A DNA stretch of 64,000 nt from JAGVSR01 sp963742405 (GCA_963742405.1 CAVUMB010000005.1:620001-684000), one strand, 5' to 3'; positions 44,325 through 53,453 are shown, numbered from the stretch's first letter. A program made the numbers and translations. Notes: generated by a model not told the origin, from the letters alone.

Positions 44325-44511
44325 TCCCCTGCTTCGCAAACGCGAGGCGCCATTCTTCGCAGTGCGGAATCGTTTTTCGTTGCACGCGGCAGGTTTGAAC
44401 TCTTTAATTTGCCCAGGCAGGCAAGCGAACCCGCCACAACAATGAAACGAGGTCTGGAACAAGCGGTGCGGCCGCGCGTTCTTTGTCACGTTCAAACTAA
44501 GGGAGGCAGCA

Positions 44512-44595
44512 TTGGGCTATGCAACGCCGCTGAATGTTCTTGCCGCGTGTTTGTCCTTTGGCTTCATCGCGGCCATCTGTTTCGGTTATGTCTGA
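44512..44595 (+). CDS. 27-residue membrane peptide
   Basis: A very short open frame starting at TTG 44512, five bases behind a consensus GGGAGG ribosome site at 44501. The product is MGYATPLNVLAACLSFGFIA then AICFGYV: a single hydrophobic helix with almost no loops. A perfect bidirectional terminator follows 58 bases after the stop. The strong ribosome site, the clean helix and the isolated terminator argue that it is real, although the TTG start is unusual. Similar tiny proteins serve as subunits of membrane complexes; a role here is unknown. Confidence 0.6.
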   Translation: MGYATPLNVLAACLSFGFIAAICFGYV

Positions 44596-44653
44596 CGCGC
44601 GGTAAAGACGCGCGGGCATCCGCAGCAGCAACGAAAAAAGCGCCCAGACAAGA

Positions 44654-44681
44654 AAAGCGCGGAGCTTGCTCCGCGCTTTTC
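44654..44681. terminator. perfect bidirectional rho-independent terminator
   Basis: AAAAGCGCGGAGC, a two-base loop TT, and GCTCCGCGCTTTT: a 13-pair perfect inverted repeat with A and T flanks, serving both the tiny plus-strand gene and the minus-strand gene ending at 44699. Confidence 0.9.
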
Positions 44682-44698
44682 TAATTCAAGAGGTTCGG

Positions 44699-45043
44699 TC
44701 ACCGCTTGGCAAAGTATCCAAGCACGGCACCGATCAGCACCGCCCACTGCGCCGGAATTCTATTCCACGGAAGATCCGGGACGAGCGGCGGCACAAATGT
44801 CCAGATCAGCGCAAACACCAGTGCAAGCACCAGCGCCGAAGAGAGCGTCGCGCTACTCGGCATGCCGACATCCTTGATGATCTGAGCCGCAATAACTCCG
44901 ATCAGAAAGATGATGACCGAGACCACCACCGCATAGACAAAAATTGAAAGATCGCCCCGAACGGGAATGTAACCCATTGCGATCTTGCCCAGAAAAAATC
45001 CACCCGCAATTTGTAACAGCAGCAGCACGAGCCGTCCCAGCAT
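44699..45043 (-). CDS. membrane protein with four helices
   Basis: A 114-residue membrane protein, ATG 45043 behind AAGGGGG. Four hydrophobic segments: LGRLVLLLLQIAGGFFLGKI, LSIFVYAVVVSVIIFLIGVI, TLSSALVLALVFALIWTFV and IPAQWAVLIGAVLGYF. No named family recognised. Longer frames up to 45157 are less likely. Ends at the shared terminator. Confidence 0.68.
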   Translation of the reverse strand: MLGRLVLLLLQIAGGFFLGKIAMGYIPVRGDLSIFVYAVVVSVIIFLIGVIAAQIIKDVGMPSSATLSSALVLALVFALIWTFVPPLVPDLPWNRIPAQWAVLIGAVLGYFAKR

Positions 45044-45160
45044 GTCGTCCCCCTTAATGGCAACCGCGTGACCGCTCACCGGTCCCGCCCCACTCAAAAC
45101 GCTAGCACGTGCGATACCACGGGAAAACAACAGGCTCACGATAACGCCCACCCACATCGT

Positions 45161-45216
45161 CCTGCCGAGTGTGGACCAAACGGTGAGTCCACACCGGCCT
45201 GCCGAGTGTGGACCAA
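45161..45216. repeat. 19-base direct repeat with internal inverted repeats
   Basis: CCTGCCGAGTGTGGACCAA occurs at 45161 and, without mismatch, at 45198 (period 37). Between them is GTCCACAC (45187-45194), the reverse complement of GTGTGGAC that occurs in both copies, so the middle element can pair with either side. It lies just past the end of the disrupted metH. Confidence 0.85.
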
Positions 45217-45232
45217 CAGCCTGAGCTTCCTC

Positions 45233-47924
45233 TCAAGCCACCTTCGCCCGCGCCACGCCGACGTCGTAGTTGAGCACGGGAGCGAGCCACCGCTCGCACT
45301 CTTCCACCGTCCAGCCCTTGCGGCGGGCGTAGTCTTCGACCTGGTCGCGCTCGACCTTGCCGACACCGAAATAATGGCTCTGCGGATGCGCGAAGTAGAG
45401 CCCGGAAACCGACGCACCCGGCCACATGGCGTAGCTCTCGGTCAGCTCGATCGACGTATTGCGCGGCACGTCCATGAGCGTCCAAAGCGTCGCCTTTTCC
45501 GTGTGGTCGGGCTGTGCCGGATAGCCGGGCGCAGGCCGGATCCCGTCGTACTTTTCGAAAATCAGTTCGATCCGCTGACAGCTTCTCGGAACTTTCATAG
45601 CCCCAAAATTCGCGCCGCACGCGCTCGTGCATCCGCTCGGCCAGCGCTTCCGCCAGTCGGTCCGCAAGCGCCTTGAGGAGAATGCGTCCGTAGTCATCGG
45701 TTTCCTTGATGTACGTCTTCAACGCCTCCTCTTCGCCGATCCCCGTCGTGACGGCAAACCCGCCGACATAGTCAGCCAGCCCGGTCGTCTTCGGAGCAAT
45801 GAAATCGGCGAGCGCTGTGTGCGCCCGATCGCGTGAGGGATCACGCGCGATCTGCTGTCGAAGCGTGTGCAGCGTCGCCAGTTTCGTATGGCGCGGTTCG
45901 CCGGTGTAAAGCTCGATGTCATCGCCGACGCTGTTGGCAGGCCAAAAGCCCACAACGGCATTCGCCGTCAGCCACTTTTCGGAAACAAGACGGCGCAGCA
46001 TGTCCTGCGCATCATCGAATAGCTTTTTCGCCTCCGCCCCGACCTTGTTGTCGGCAAGGATCTGCGGATAGCGCCCAGTCAGTTCCCACGTCTGGAAGAA
46101 CGGCGTCCAATCGATGTAGGCGACGAGTTCGGAAAGATCGTAAGAGCCGAATGCGCGCGGCCCCATGAACGCCGGCTTCGGCGGCGCATAGGATGACCAG
46201 TCGATCTTGTAGGGATTGGCACGAGCCGCCACCAGCGAGATCCGGTTCTTCTTGGCTTCGTTGGCCAGATGCGCCTCACGAACCTTGACGTATTCGGCCC
46301 GCGTGCTGGCAACGAAACGATCCTTCTCGGTCTCCGAAAGCAGGTTCGAAACGACACCGACCGCGCGGCTGGCATCGAGAACATACACCGCTTGCCCGCG
46401 ATGATAGTTGGGCGCGATTTTTACCGCCGTGTGAACGCGGCTCGTCGTAGCGCCGCCGATCAGCAAGGGAACGTTGAAACCCTCGCGTTCCAGTTCCGCG
46501 GCAACAAAGCACATCTCGTCAAGCGACGGCGTAATCAGCCCAGACAGGCCGATGATGTCGACCTTTTCCCTTTTTGCCGTTTCGAGAATTTTGGAGGCCG
46601 GCACCATGACGCCGAGATCGATCACTTCGTAGTTGTTGCACTGGAGCACGACGCCGACGATGTTCTTGCCGATGTCATGGACATCACCCTTGACGGTTGC
46701 CATCAAGACCTTGCCGGCAGCCGGCTTGGCTTCGAGGCCGGACGCCTTCTTTTCTGCTTCAAGATAGGGCTGCAGATAAGCGACAGCCTGCTTCATGACC
46801 CGGGCCGATTTCACGACCTGCGGCAGGAACATCTTGCCGGCGCCGAACAAGTCGCCGACCACGTTCATGCCGGCCATCAGCGGCCCCTCGATCACGTGTA
46901 ACGGCTTGTCCGACTGCTGCCGCGCCTCCTCCGTGTCGGCTTCGATGAAGTCGGTGATGCCATGCACCAGCGAATGCGTCAGCCGCTCAGCGACAGGTGC
47001 ATCACGCCACTTCAAATCCTTCTCGACCTTCTTACTGCCATCGCCCTTGTAGCGAGGCGCCGCATCGAGCAGACGGTCCGTGGCATCGTCGCGACGGTTG
47101 AGCACCACGTCTTCACAAAGTTCGCGCAGTTCCGCTGGAATATCGTCATAGACGGCAAGCTGGCCGGCATTGACGATGCCCATGTCCATGCCGGCTTGGA
47201 TGGCATGATAAAGAAACACGGAGTGCATGGCTTCGCGGACCGGCTCATTGCCGCGGAAGGCAAACGACAGATTGGAAACACCGCCGGAAATATGGACGAG
47301 CGGCATCTTTTCCTTGATCTGGCGCGTCGCTTCGATGAACGCGATGCCATAGCCATTGTGTTCTTCGATGCCTGTGGCGACAGCGAAGATATTGGGATCG
47401 AAGATGATGTCTTCGGGCGGAAAACCGATGGTTTCTGTCAGCAGTTTGTAGGCCCGTTCGCAGATCGCCACCTTGCGCTCGATCGTGTCGGCCTGACCCT
47501 GCTCGTCGAAGGCCATGACGACGACGGCGGCGCCATAGCGCAAGACCTTGCGCGCCTGATCGAGGAACTGACCCTCGCCTTCCTTCATCGATATCGAGTT
47601 GACGATCGCCTTGCCCTGCACGCACTTCAGACCGGCCTCGATGACGCTCCACTTCGATGAATCGATCATGATCGGCACGCGCGAGATATCGGGCTCGGAC
47701 GCGATCATGTTCAAGAACGTCGTCATCGCCCTCTCGCTATCGAGCAGGCCTTCATCCATGTTGACGTCGATGATCTGCGCGCCGCTTTCAACCTGTTGAC
47801 GCGCAACCGAAAGCGCCGCCTGATAGTCGCCCGCCTCGATCAGCTTGCGAAATTTCGCCGAGCCGGTGACGTTTGTGCGCTCGCCGACGTTGATGAAAGA
47901 CTGTGCTGCGGAGGCGGAGGTCAT
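45233..47924 (-). pseudogene. metH: methionine synthase, second part (folate, cobalamin and activation domains), frame-shifted near the end
   Basis: Cobalamin-dependent methionine synthase without its homocysteine domain. It begins MTSASAAQSFINVGERTNVT at 47924, with pterin-binding and B12 domains (VKGDVHDIGKNIVGVVLQCN, the DxHxxG base-off ligand) and GTTSR-like GGATTSRVHTAVKI. In the activation domain the reading frame breaks at about 45568-45588: upstream it reads REFWGYESSEKLSAD, downstream in another frame IELIFEKYDGIRPAPGYPAQ and on to APVLNYDVGVARAKVA (stop 45233). One base must be removed. As read, the AdoMet-binding RPAPGYPA part is lost, so reactivation would fail. The restored length is about 896 residues. 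Sequencing error is the simpler explanation. Confidence 0.85.
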
Positions 47925-47946
47925 TTTCTGATTTTCTTTTCGATTT

Positions 47947-49008
47947 TTAGCCAGCAACAAACGGTTCGAGGCCGGAGAGGCGTAACTTGGCGCCGGCTTT
48001 AGGAACCGCGCGCGGCGGGAACGCCTTCACGTGCTCGGCGATATGGGCGATGTGCTCCGGCGTCGATCCGCAGCAGCCGCCGACGATGTTGACGAGCCCG
48101 TCGGATGCCCACGGTTCGATCTTGCAGGCCATTTCATCCGCCGTCTCGTCGTATTCGCCCATTGCGTTCGGCAGTCCGGCATTCGGGTAGGCTGAGATGC
48201 GTGTGTCAGCGATCATCGCGAGCTCGGCAATGTGCGGGCGCATCTTCTCTGCACCAAGCGCGCAGTTGAGGCCGATCGAGAACGGCCGCAAGTGGCGCAT
48301 CGAATACCAGAACGCTGTCGGCGTCTGGCCGGTCAGCGTCCGCCCGGCTTCATCCGTGATCGTGCCCGAAATCATGATCGGCAGTTCGATGTCCTTCTCG
48401 TCGAACACTTCGAGCGTGGCAAAGCCCGCGGCCTTGGCGTTCAGCGTATCGAATATGGTTTCGATCAGGATGATATCGGCGCCTCCATCGATGAGGCCGC
48501 GCACCTGCTCCTTGTAGGCTTCGCGCAACTGATCGAAGGTGATCCGACGGAAGCTCGGATCATCGACCTTCGGCGAAATCGAGGCGGTCATATTGGTCGG
48601 GCCGACAGCACCGGCGACAAAGCGCGGCCGGTCCGGCGTTTTCTTCGTCCAGACATCGGCGGCCTTTCGCGCCAACTGCGCGCTGGCGACGTTCATCTCA
48701 TAGGCCAGCCCTTGCATGCCGTAGTCGGCCTGCGAGATCACCTGTGCGCCAAACGTGTTCGACTCGCCGATGTCGGCACCGGCGGCGAAATACTGCTCGT
48801 GGATATCCTGGATCATTTGCGGCTGCGTCAGCGACAACAGTTCGTTGTTGCCCTTCACGTCCTGACGCCAGTCCTTGAACCGCTCGCCGCGATAGGTTGC
48901 TTCGGTCGGCTTATGTTGCTGGATCATCGTGCCCATGGCGCCGTCGATGATCAGAATGCGTTCGCTGGCGGCTTTTTCAAGCGCGGCGTAGCTGGCAAGG
49001 CGCTTCAT
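47947..49008 (-). CDS. metH: methionine synthase, homocysteine-binding part
   Basis: A 353-residue protein equal to the N-terminal module of MetH: ILIIDGAMGTMIQQHKPTEA, QPQMIQDIHEQYFAAGADIG, the zinc cysteines in IGLNCALGAEKMRP and GGCCGSTPEHIAHIAEHVK. Together with the downstream gene it makes a split MetH, an arrangement known from Caulobacter and relatives. Its stop is 22 bases before the second part's start, so both are made from one message. Confidence 0.92.
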   Translation of the reverse strand: MKRLASYAALEKAASERILIIDGAMGTMIQQHKPTEATYRGERFKDWRQDVKGNNELLSLTQPQMIQDIHEQYFAAGADIGESNTFGAQVISQADYGMQGLAYEMNVASAQLARKAADVWTKKTPDRPRFVAGAVGPTNMTASISPKVDDPSFRRITFDQLREAYKEQVRGLIDGGADIILIETIFDTLNAKAAGFATLEVFDEKDIELPIMISGTITDEAGRTLTGQTPTAFWYSMRHLRPFSIGLNCALGAEKMRPHIAELAMIADTRISAYPNAGLPNAMGEYDETADEMACKIEPWASDGLVNIVGGCCGSTPEHIAHIAEHVKAFPPRAVPKAGAKLRLSGLEPFVAG

Positions 49009-49049
49009 GGCAGTTTCTTTCTATTCTGTCGGATCATGTCGTCACGCAG

Positions 49050-49980
49050 TCACGCGATCATGATGCGTCGGTCTTCGAGCGGGGCCGTCTTCAGCGGGCG
49101 CAAGCCCAGCAGATGGCAGATCGCATAAACGAGATCGGCACGGTTCAGCGTATAGAAGTGGAAGGTTTTGATACCCTCGTCGACGAGCTGCATAACCTGC
49201 TCGGTCGCGGCCGCCGAGGCCACCATTTTCGTCGTCTCGGGATCGTTGTCGAGACCCTCGAACCGGCGAGCAAGCCACGCCGGCACCGTGGCTCCGGCAC
49301 GCACGGCAAAGCCCGCAACCTGGCGGAAATTGTGGATCGGCACGATGCCCGGCGTGATGGGAATCCAGATGCCGGCAGCCCGCGCCCGCTCGAGGAAGCG
49401 CAGGTAATGCGCATTGTCGAAGCCGAACTGGGTGATGATGCGGTCGGCACCGGCATCGACCTTGGCCTTCAAGTTATCCATATCGGCTTGGATCGTCGGG
49501 CTCTCGGGATGCTTCTCCGGATAGCCGCCGACGGAAATTTCAAAGTTGGCGATCTTTTTCAGACCCGCGACCAGTTCGGCCGCGTTCGCATATCCGCCGG
49601 GGTGCGGATCGTATTTCTGGCCGGCGCCCGACGCCGGATCACCACGCAACGCTACGACATGGCGGACGCCGGCGTTCCAGTAGGCCTGGGCGACGGCATC
49701 GACTTCCTCGCGCGTGGCATCGACGCAAGTCAGATGGGCCGCCGGACGCAGGGCCGTGTCCCGGACGATGCGTTCGACGGTCGCGTGCGTGCGCTCCCGC
49801 GTCGTCCCGCCGGCACCATAGGTCACGGATACGAACTCCGGCGCCAAGGGGCGCCAGCCGCTCGATCGACGACCAGAGCTGCTCTTCCATCTTCTCCGTC
49901 TTGGGCGGGAAGAATTCGAACGACACGGCGATTTCACCGGCGCCCAGAAGGCGACTCTTGCGTTCCTTGCCCTCGACCAT
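49050..49980 (-). pseudogene. metF: 5,10-methylenetetrahydrofolate reductase, frame-shifted near the start
   Basis: Supplies methyl-THF to MetH. The start MVEGKERKSRLLGAGEIAVS at 49980 overlaps the regulator's stop by one base (TGATG). The N-terminal EIAVSFEFFPPKTEKMEEQL then SIERLAPL is in one frame and APEFVSVTYGAGGTTRERTH, ITQFGFDNAHYLRFL and the rest in another. The change lies within 49841-49850, in GGCGCCCCTTGGCGCC, a perfect hairpin: one extra G turns CTTGCG into CTTGGCG. Removing it restores a normal 309-residue MetF, so an error at a hairpin is likely. Confidence 0.87.
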
Positions 49981-51008
49981 CAGCGGGCCTCCTCGATCTG
50001 GCGGGCCGTCGCTCCCGCTCTTTTCGTTGCCTGGGATAACGCCGTGCCGGGCCGCTCTGCGACCCAAAGTGAAACCGTCAGCGCGCGCTGATCCGAACCG
50101 CCCTCGCGCGCCAACAGATCGGAACGCTTCAGATCAAGGCCGGCCGCCCGCATCCATTGGTCGATGACATCCGTCCCAATGCCAAGACGCTTGTGGGCGT
50201 GTTCGTCGCGCAGGAATTCGAGATCGTGCGGCGCAAAGTCGACGATCAGCAGTTTGCCACCCGGCGCCAGAATGCGTGCCGCCTCGGCGACCGCAGCGCC
50301 CGGATCGGCCAGGAAGTGCAGAACCTGATGCATCACCACGGCATCCGCAACGCCGTCCTGCAATGTCAGATCATAAAGATCGCCGTGCCGCACCTGCGTG
50401 TTGTTGTGACCGGCGGCAGTGAGCTTGCTTTCGGCGTAGGCGAGCATCGACTGATTGAGGTCAAAGCCAAGGCCGCGCTCGTAGCGGCCAACGAAAAGTT
50501 CGAGCATCCGGCCCGTTCCGGTTCCAAGATCGACCAGAAGATGAAAAGGACCCGTCCCCAGCGCCGCTAGCATCGCCTGTTCGACGGCCGCTTCCGGAAC
50601 GTAAAGACTGCGGATGCGGTCCCAGTCCGCGGCATGCGTCTTGAAGTAGATTTGAGCTGCGTGCTCGCGATCACGCTTCAGGGCGTCCAGCCGCTCCCGA
50701 TCGCGCCGCGCCACCGCGTCGCCACCCTCGACGGCCGCGATCAGCCGGCGCGCCAAATGCCCGCCCGCCGTGCGATCCGAAATATGAAAATAGACCCAGC
50801 TGCCGTCTCGAAAACGCTCGATCAGCCCAGCTTCGGTCAGGAGCTTCAAATGCCGCGACAGCCGCGGTTGGCTTTGCCCGAGAATTTGAGTCAGATCCTT
50901 CACCGTCAACTCGCCGCGGGCCAACAGCAGCAGAATGCGCAGACGCGTCGGTTCGGCCGCCGCCTTCAGCGACGCAACCAGATCAGACATGGGAAGGGCT
51001 TCAGACAC
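49980..51008 (-). CDS. ArsR-family regulator fused to SAM-dependent methyltransferase (methionine-cycle regulator)
   Basis: A two-domain protein of 342 residues. Residues 1-85 are an ArsR winged helix (ALPMSDLVASLKAAAEPTRL, DLTQILGQSQPRLSRHLKLL), the rest a class I methyltransferase fold with the AdoMet loop LLVDLGTGTGRMLELFV and DAVVMHQVLHFLADPGAA. Fusions of this kind lead metF-metH operons in alphaproteobacteria and are considered SAM or SAH-sensing repressors (SamR/SahR type). GTG 51008 is chosen because GGAG is seven bases upstream and because the nominal ATG at 51038 lies inside the operator. Coupled to metF. Confidence 0.88.
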   Translation of the reverse strand: MSEALPMSDLVASLKAAAEPTRLRILLLLARGELTVKDLTQILGQSQPRLSRHLKLLTEAGLIERFRDGSWVYFHISDRTAGGHLARRLIAAVEGGDAVARRDRERLDALKRDREHAAQIYFKTHAADWDRIRSLYVPEAAVEQAMLAALGTGPFHLLVDLGTGTGRMLELFVGRYERGLGFDLNQSMLAYAESKLTAAGHNNTQVRHGDLYDLTLQDGVADAVVMHQVLHFLADPGAAVAEAARILAPGGKLLIVDFAPHDLEFLRDEHAHKRLGIGTDVIDQWMRAAGLDLKRSDLLAREGGSDQRALTVSLWVAERPGTALSQATKRAGATARQIEEAR

Positions 51009-51036
51009 GATGCTCTCCAGCGACCTTCCGGTAGAC

Positions 51037-51061
51037 ATAAAGATATGTTTATATCCGTCAA
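51037..51061 (-). promoter_or_regulatory. operator and promoter of the regulator-metF-metH unit
   Basis: A near-perfect 16-base palindrome ATAAAGATATGTTTAT at 51037-51052 (seven of eight pairs match). On the minus strand a -35-like TTGACG at 51061-51056 precedes it so that the palindrome covers the spacer. This is the expected layout for repression of the methionine unit by its own ArsR-type first gene. Confidence 0.6.
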
Positions 51062-51196
51062 GACAAAAAACATGAACTCGCCCCTGAGACGTCGCGGAGG
51101 GAACAGTCTCCGGACATGTCTTAACCCAGCATCAAGCTTACGAACGCTAGAGTTGCACCAACCAATTTAGCCCATTCCCTGCCGGAGACTTTTGCT

Positions 51197-52048
51197 ATGC
51201 GCATCGCAGCCATCGACCGGATGACCCCGTCGATGCCCGATTTGACCGCCGCTTCGATCCGCATCGAACAGTTCCCGGCACGCCGCACGACCGGGTTTCT
51301 ACTCGCGGCCCTGATTGCCCTTGCCGCGATCCTGCTGTCACCATTCTATTTGATCGCCACCGCCGCCCTAGCCGATCAAGGCGTGCGCGAGGCTGTCGCG
51401 ATCCGGCCTCTCGCCCTCGTGCAAATCATATCTGGCTTTGCGTTTTGGATCGTTCTGCTCGGCTTTCCGATCTATCGCCTGATCGATACACTGACCCGCA
51501 GCCGCATGATCGAGATAGCCGCGGGCAGCGTCACGGTCACCGATCGCGCGTTCGGCGGCACGAAAGTTTGGACTGCGCCGCTGGAAACCTTCCTCGGACT
51601 GGCCCCCTATTTGCGCGCCTCCCTGTCCGGCGTCCGGCACGAACTGATCCTGATTCACCCAGACCGCCGCCGTTCGCTTCTGATCGCCATGGCTCCCCGC
51701 CTCCTGCAATCCGATGTGGATCAAATTGCTGCCGTTCTTCCGGCTGCGCGAATTGGCTCCCCAGGCTTTCGGCCGCACGCACTCCGATTGCGGCCTGACG
51801 TCGCCGCTCGCAGCGCGATCGCGGTCGAGCATTTGACGGAATGGCCTCAGGATGCTGTACATTTTTCTGGAGCGCCCAAGCCACCAGCGTGCCGCATTCG
51901 CCCGCCATGGTTTTTTCAAATCCACGCCCTAGCGGGCCCCTCGAGTGAGCAAGTCCGAAATGCAGATCACGTCCCTTCGTCTCGCAGGCTTGCGCAACGC
52001 CTTGGCCTGCGTCGCATTTCTCGTTTCGGCCGGTGCGGCATTCGCTGA
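51197..52048 (+). CDS. uncharacterised membrane protein, C-terminal end uncertain
   Basis: A protein with two N-terminal membrane helices (TGFLLAALIALAAILLSPFY; ALVQIISGFAFWIVLLGFP) and a soluble part (IEIAAGSVTVTDRAFGGTKV, LSGVRHELILIHPDRRRSLL) that looks like a pleckstrin-like or beta-rich domain. ATG 51197 follows GGAG at nine bases. From residue about 190 the sequence becomes featureless and overlaps the next gene by 89 bases, so the true end may be nearer 51800; a frame error is possible in this region. Confidence 0.55.
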   Translation: MRIAAIDRMTPSMPDLTAASIRIEQFPARRTTGFLLAALIALAAILLSPFYLIATAALADQGVREAVAIRPLALVQIISGFAFWIVLLGFPIYRLIDTLTRSRMIEIAAGSVTVTDRAFGGTKVWTAPLETFLGLAPYLRASLSGVRHELILIHPDRRRSLLIAMAPRLLQSDVDQIAAVLPAARIGSPGFRPHALRLRPDVAARSAIAVEHLTEWPQDAVHFSGAPKPPACRIRPPWFFQIHALAGPSSEQVRNADHVPSSRRLAQRLGLRRISRFGRCGIR

Positions 52049-52544
52049 AACGCCAGCCGGCTATATGCAGCGTGTCGCCAATGAACTCGTCGCAGCCTCG
52101 CGCAGCGGTTCCGCCCAGGCATTCGCCACAACCCTACGCAGCCACGCCGATCTTCCAGCTATCGGGCTGACCGCTCTGGGATCGTACGCCAACCGGCTGT
52201 CGAAGTCCGACCGGCCCGCCTACTACAATGGCATGGTCAATTGGATCGCGGGCTATGCGGCCAAGGAGTCGCCCAAGTATCCGGTCGCGAAGGCGGTTAT
52301 CGTCGGCCAGTCGGCCGGCACCGGCGGCGTCACCTATGTCGACACGTCCGTGACGTTGCGCAGCGGCGACGTCTATGATGTGCGCTGGACGATCGTACGC
52401 CGTGGTGAAACCTACAAGGTCCGCGAGGCCGAAATCCTCATGTTCCAGATGACGACCGTTCTGGGCAACCTGTTTCAAGATTATATCAGCAAGAACCAGG
52501 ACAATCCCAAAGCCTTGGTCGCCGCACTCAATCAATCGCGATAG
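51960..52544 (+). CDS. exported MlaC/Ttg2D-family phospholipid-binding protein
   Basis: A 194-residue periplasmic protein. ATG 51960 gives MQITSLRLAGLRNALACVAF, a signal peptide ending near AFAE; a GTG five codons earlier is possible. The MlaC-type pattern is clear: VANELVAASRSGSAQAFATT, LGSYANRLSKSDRPAYYNGM, and WTIVRRGETYKVREAEIL. MlaC shuttles phospholipids between outer and inner membranes, but the mlaBDEF transporter genes are not here. Ends in a terminator. Confidence 0.84.
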   Translation: MQITSLRLAGLRNALACVAFLVSAGAAFAETPAGYMQRVANELVAASRSGSAQAFATTLRSHADLPAIGLTALGSYANRLSKSDRPAYYNGMVNWIAGYAAKESPKYPVAKAVIVGQSAGTGGVTYVDTSVTLRSGDVYDVRWTIVRRGETYKVREAEILMFQMTTVLGNLFQDYISKNQDNPKALVAALNQSR

Positions 52545-52572
52545 ACGCCGCAATCATCGACCGGCACTATAA

Positions 52573-52604
52573 AAAAGGCCGCCCAGCAGGGCGGCCTTTT
52601 CTTA
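52573..52604. terminator. rho-independent terminator shared by convergent genes
   Basis: AAAAAGGCCGCCC, loop AGCA, GGGCGGCCTTTTCTT. Strong, GC-rich, with A and T tails on each side, between the MlaC-like gene and the amidase-like gene. Confidence 0.9.
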
Positions 52605-52623
52605 TTCGAGGACGGGTCGCGAA

Positions 52624-53091
52624 CTAAACGCGGAAGATGGCTCCAGCGACGGACCGGGCCCTGGTGCGCACTGCGCCACCATCGTTACCCGACTTGACGA
52701 TCCACTGACCATTGGCCGCCCGACCGACAATCATGCCGACGTGATGGCGCCATACGACCACGGCGCCGACCTGCGGGCCGCTGGGCGAACCATAGTTCCG
52801 CCAATTCCAAGCGAGGTTGTACTGCGGTCCGCCGCCCTTCTGCGTGCGCATCCACCAACCGCACCAGCGCGCCGGCCGGGGACCGACGCCGGACCCGCGC
52901 GGAGCGCGTTCGACTTGCTGCGCATAGCGATGCTGCCGTCCAGACTGGCGCGTGCCGCGACGAAGCGGTTCGCCCGCTTCAGTTTGCTGCCAACCTTGAG
53001 ATTGAGACGGATCGTACGGTCGTGCTTCGGCTGACGGGACAGCGGCGACAGTGGCCAACGCCGCAAGCGCGGCAAAGAAAAGTCTGCTCAT
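52624..53091 (-). CDS. exported CHAP/TIGR02594-like amidase
   Basis: A 155-residue exported protein. ATG 53091 (MSRLFFAALAALATVAAVPS) gives a signal peptide ending near AEA. After an Arg/Gln-rich linker comes a cysteine-peptidase-like domain: PRPARWCGWWMRTQKGGGPQ with the candidate nucleophile cysteine, and VVVWRHHVGMIVGRAANGQW with the histidine. This layout suits CHAP-like peptidoglycan amidases. Activity is inferred. Confidence 0.72.
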   Translation of the reverse strand: MSRLFFAALAALATVAAVPSAEARPYDPSQSQGWQQTEAGEPLRRGTRQSGRQHRYAQQVERAPRGSGVGPRPARWCGWWMRTQKGGGPQYNLAWNWRNYGSPSGPQVGAVVVWRHHVGMIVGRAANGQWIVKSGNDGGAVRTRARSVAGAIFRV

Positions 53092-53453
53092 GTGTATTGG
53101 TCCTGTTTTTGATTTTTCGTCAGGCAGGTTTCGCATCAGCAATGCGGCAGAAGCAAGTTGAGCCAAACCCGCCAAGTTCCAGCTGTCGCATGACAATTCG
53201 ACGCCTGCGACCGTATGGTCCACGCGCAAAAGTTGCGCGGATCACGCAACATTTTTGGCAACAGCCTGAAACCAAGACATGTTTGCGGTTGTGACCTGGA
53301 AACCTTCGATCCGCTCAGCTTAACGATGAATCCGAGTTGTCGGAGTGAATTAGCGATCAGCGCTGACGTGCGGATTGCGATGGGAACGGCGCGCCCAACC
53401 ATGCGTTCGCGATATCTGCCGCAGGCAGTCAACGCAACAATGAGGAGCGCTCA
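53092..53453. other. intergenic region between two divergent envelope genes
   Basis: 362 bases between the amidase-like gene and the DUF4142 gene. Open frames cross it on both strands but they are GC-rich shadows with no ribosome site. No hairpin or repeat stands out. Confidence 0.5.

Noticed and set aside
45161..45216. CRISPR array
   Set aside because: Only two repeat copies, spacer is the complement of the repeat and no cas gene is present.
51009..51196. SAM riboswitch ahead of the methionine unit
   Set aside because: The leader is too short and consists of a palindromic operator; no conserved SAM-II type core was seen.
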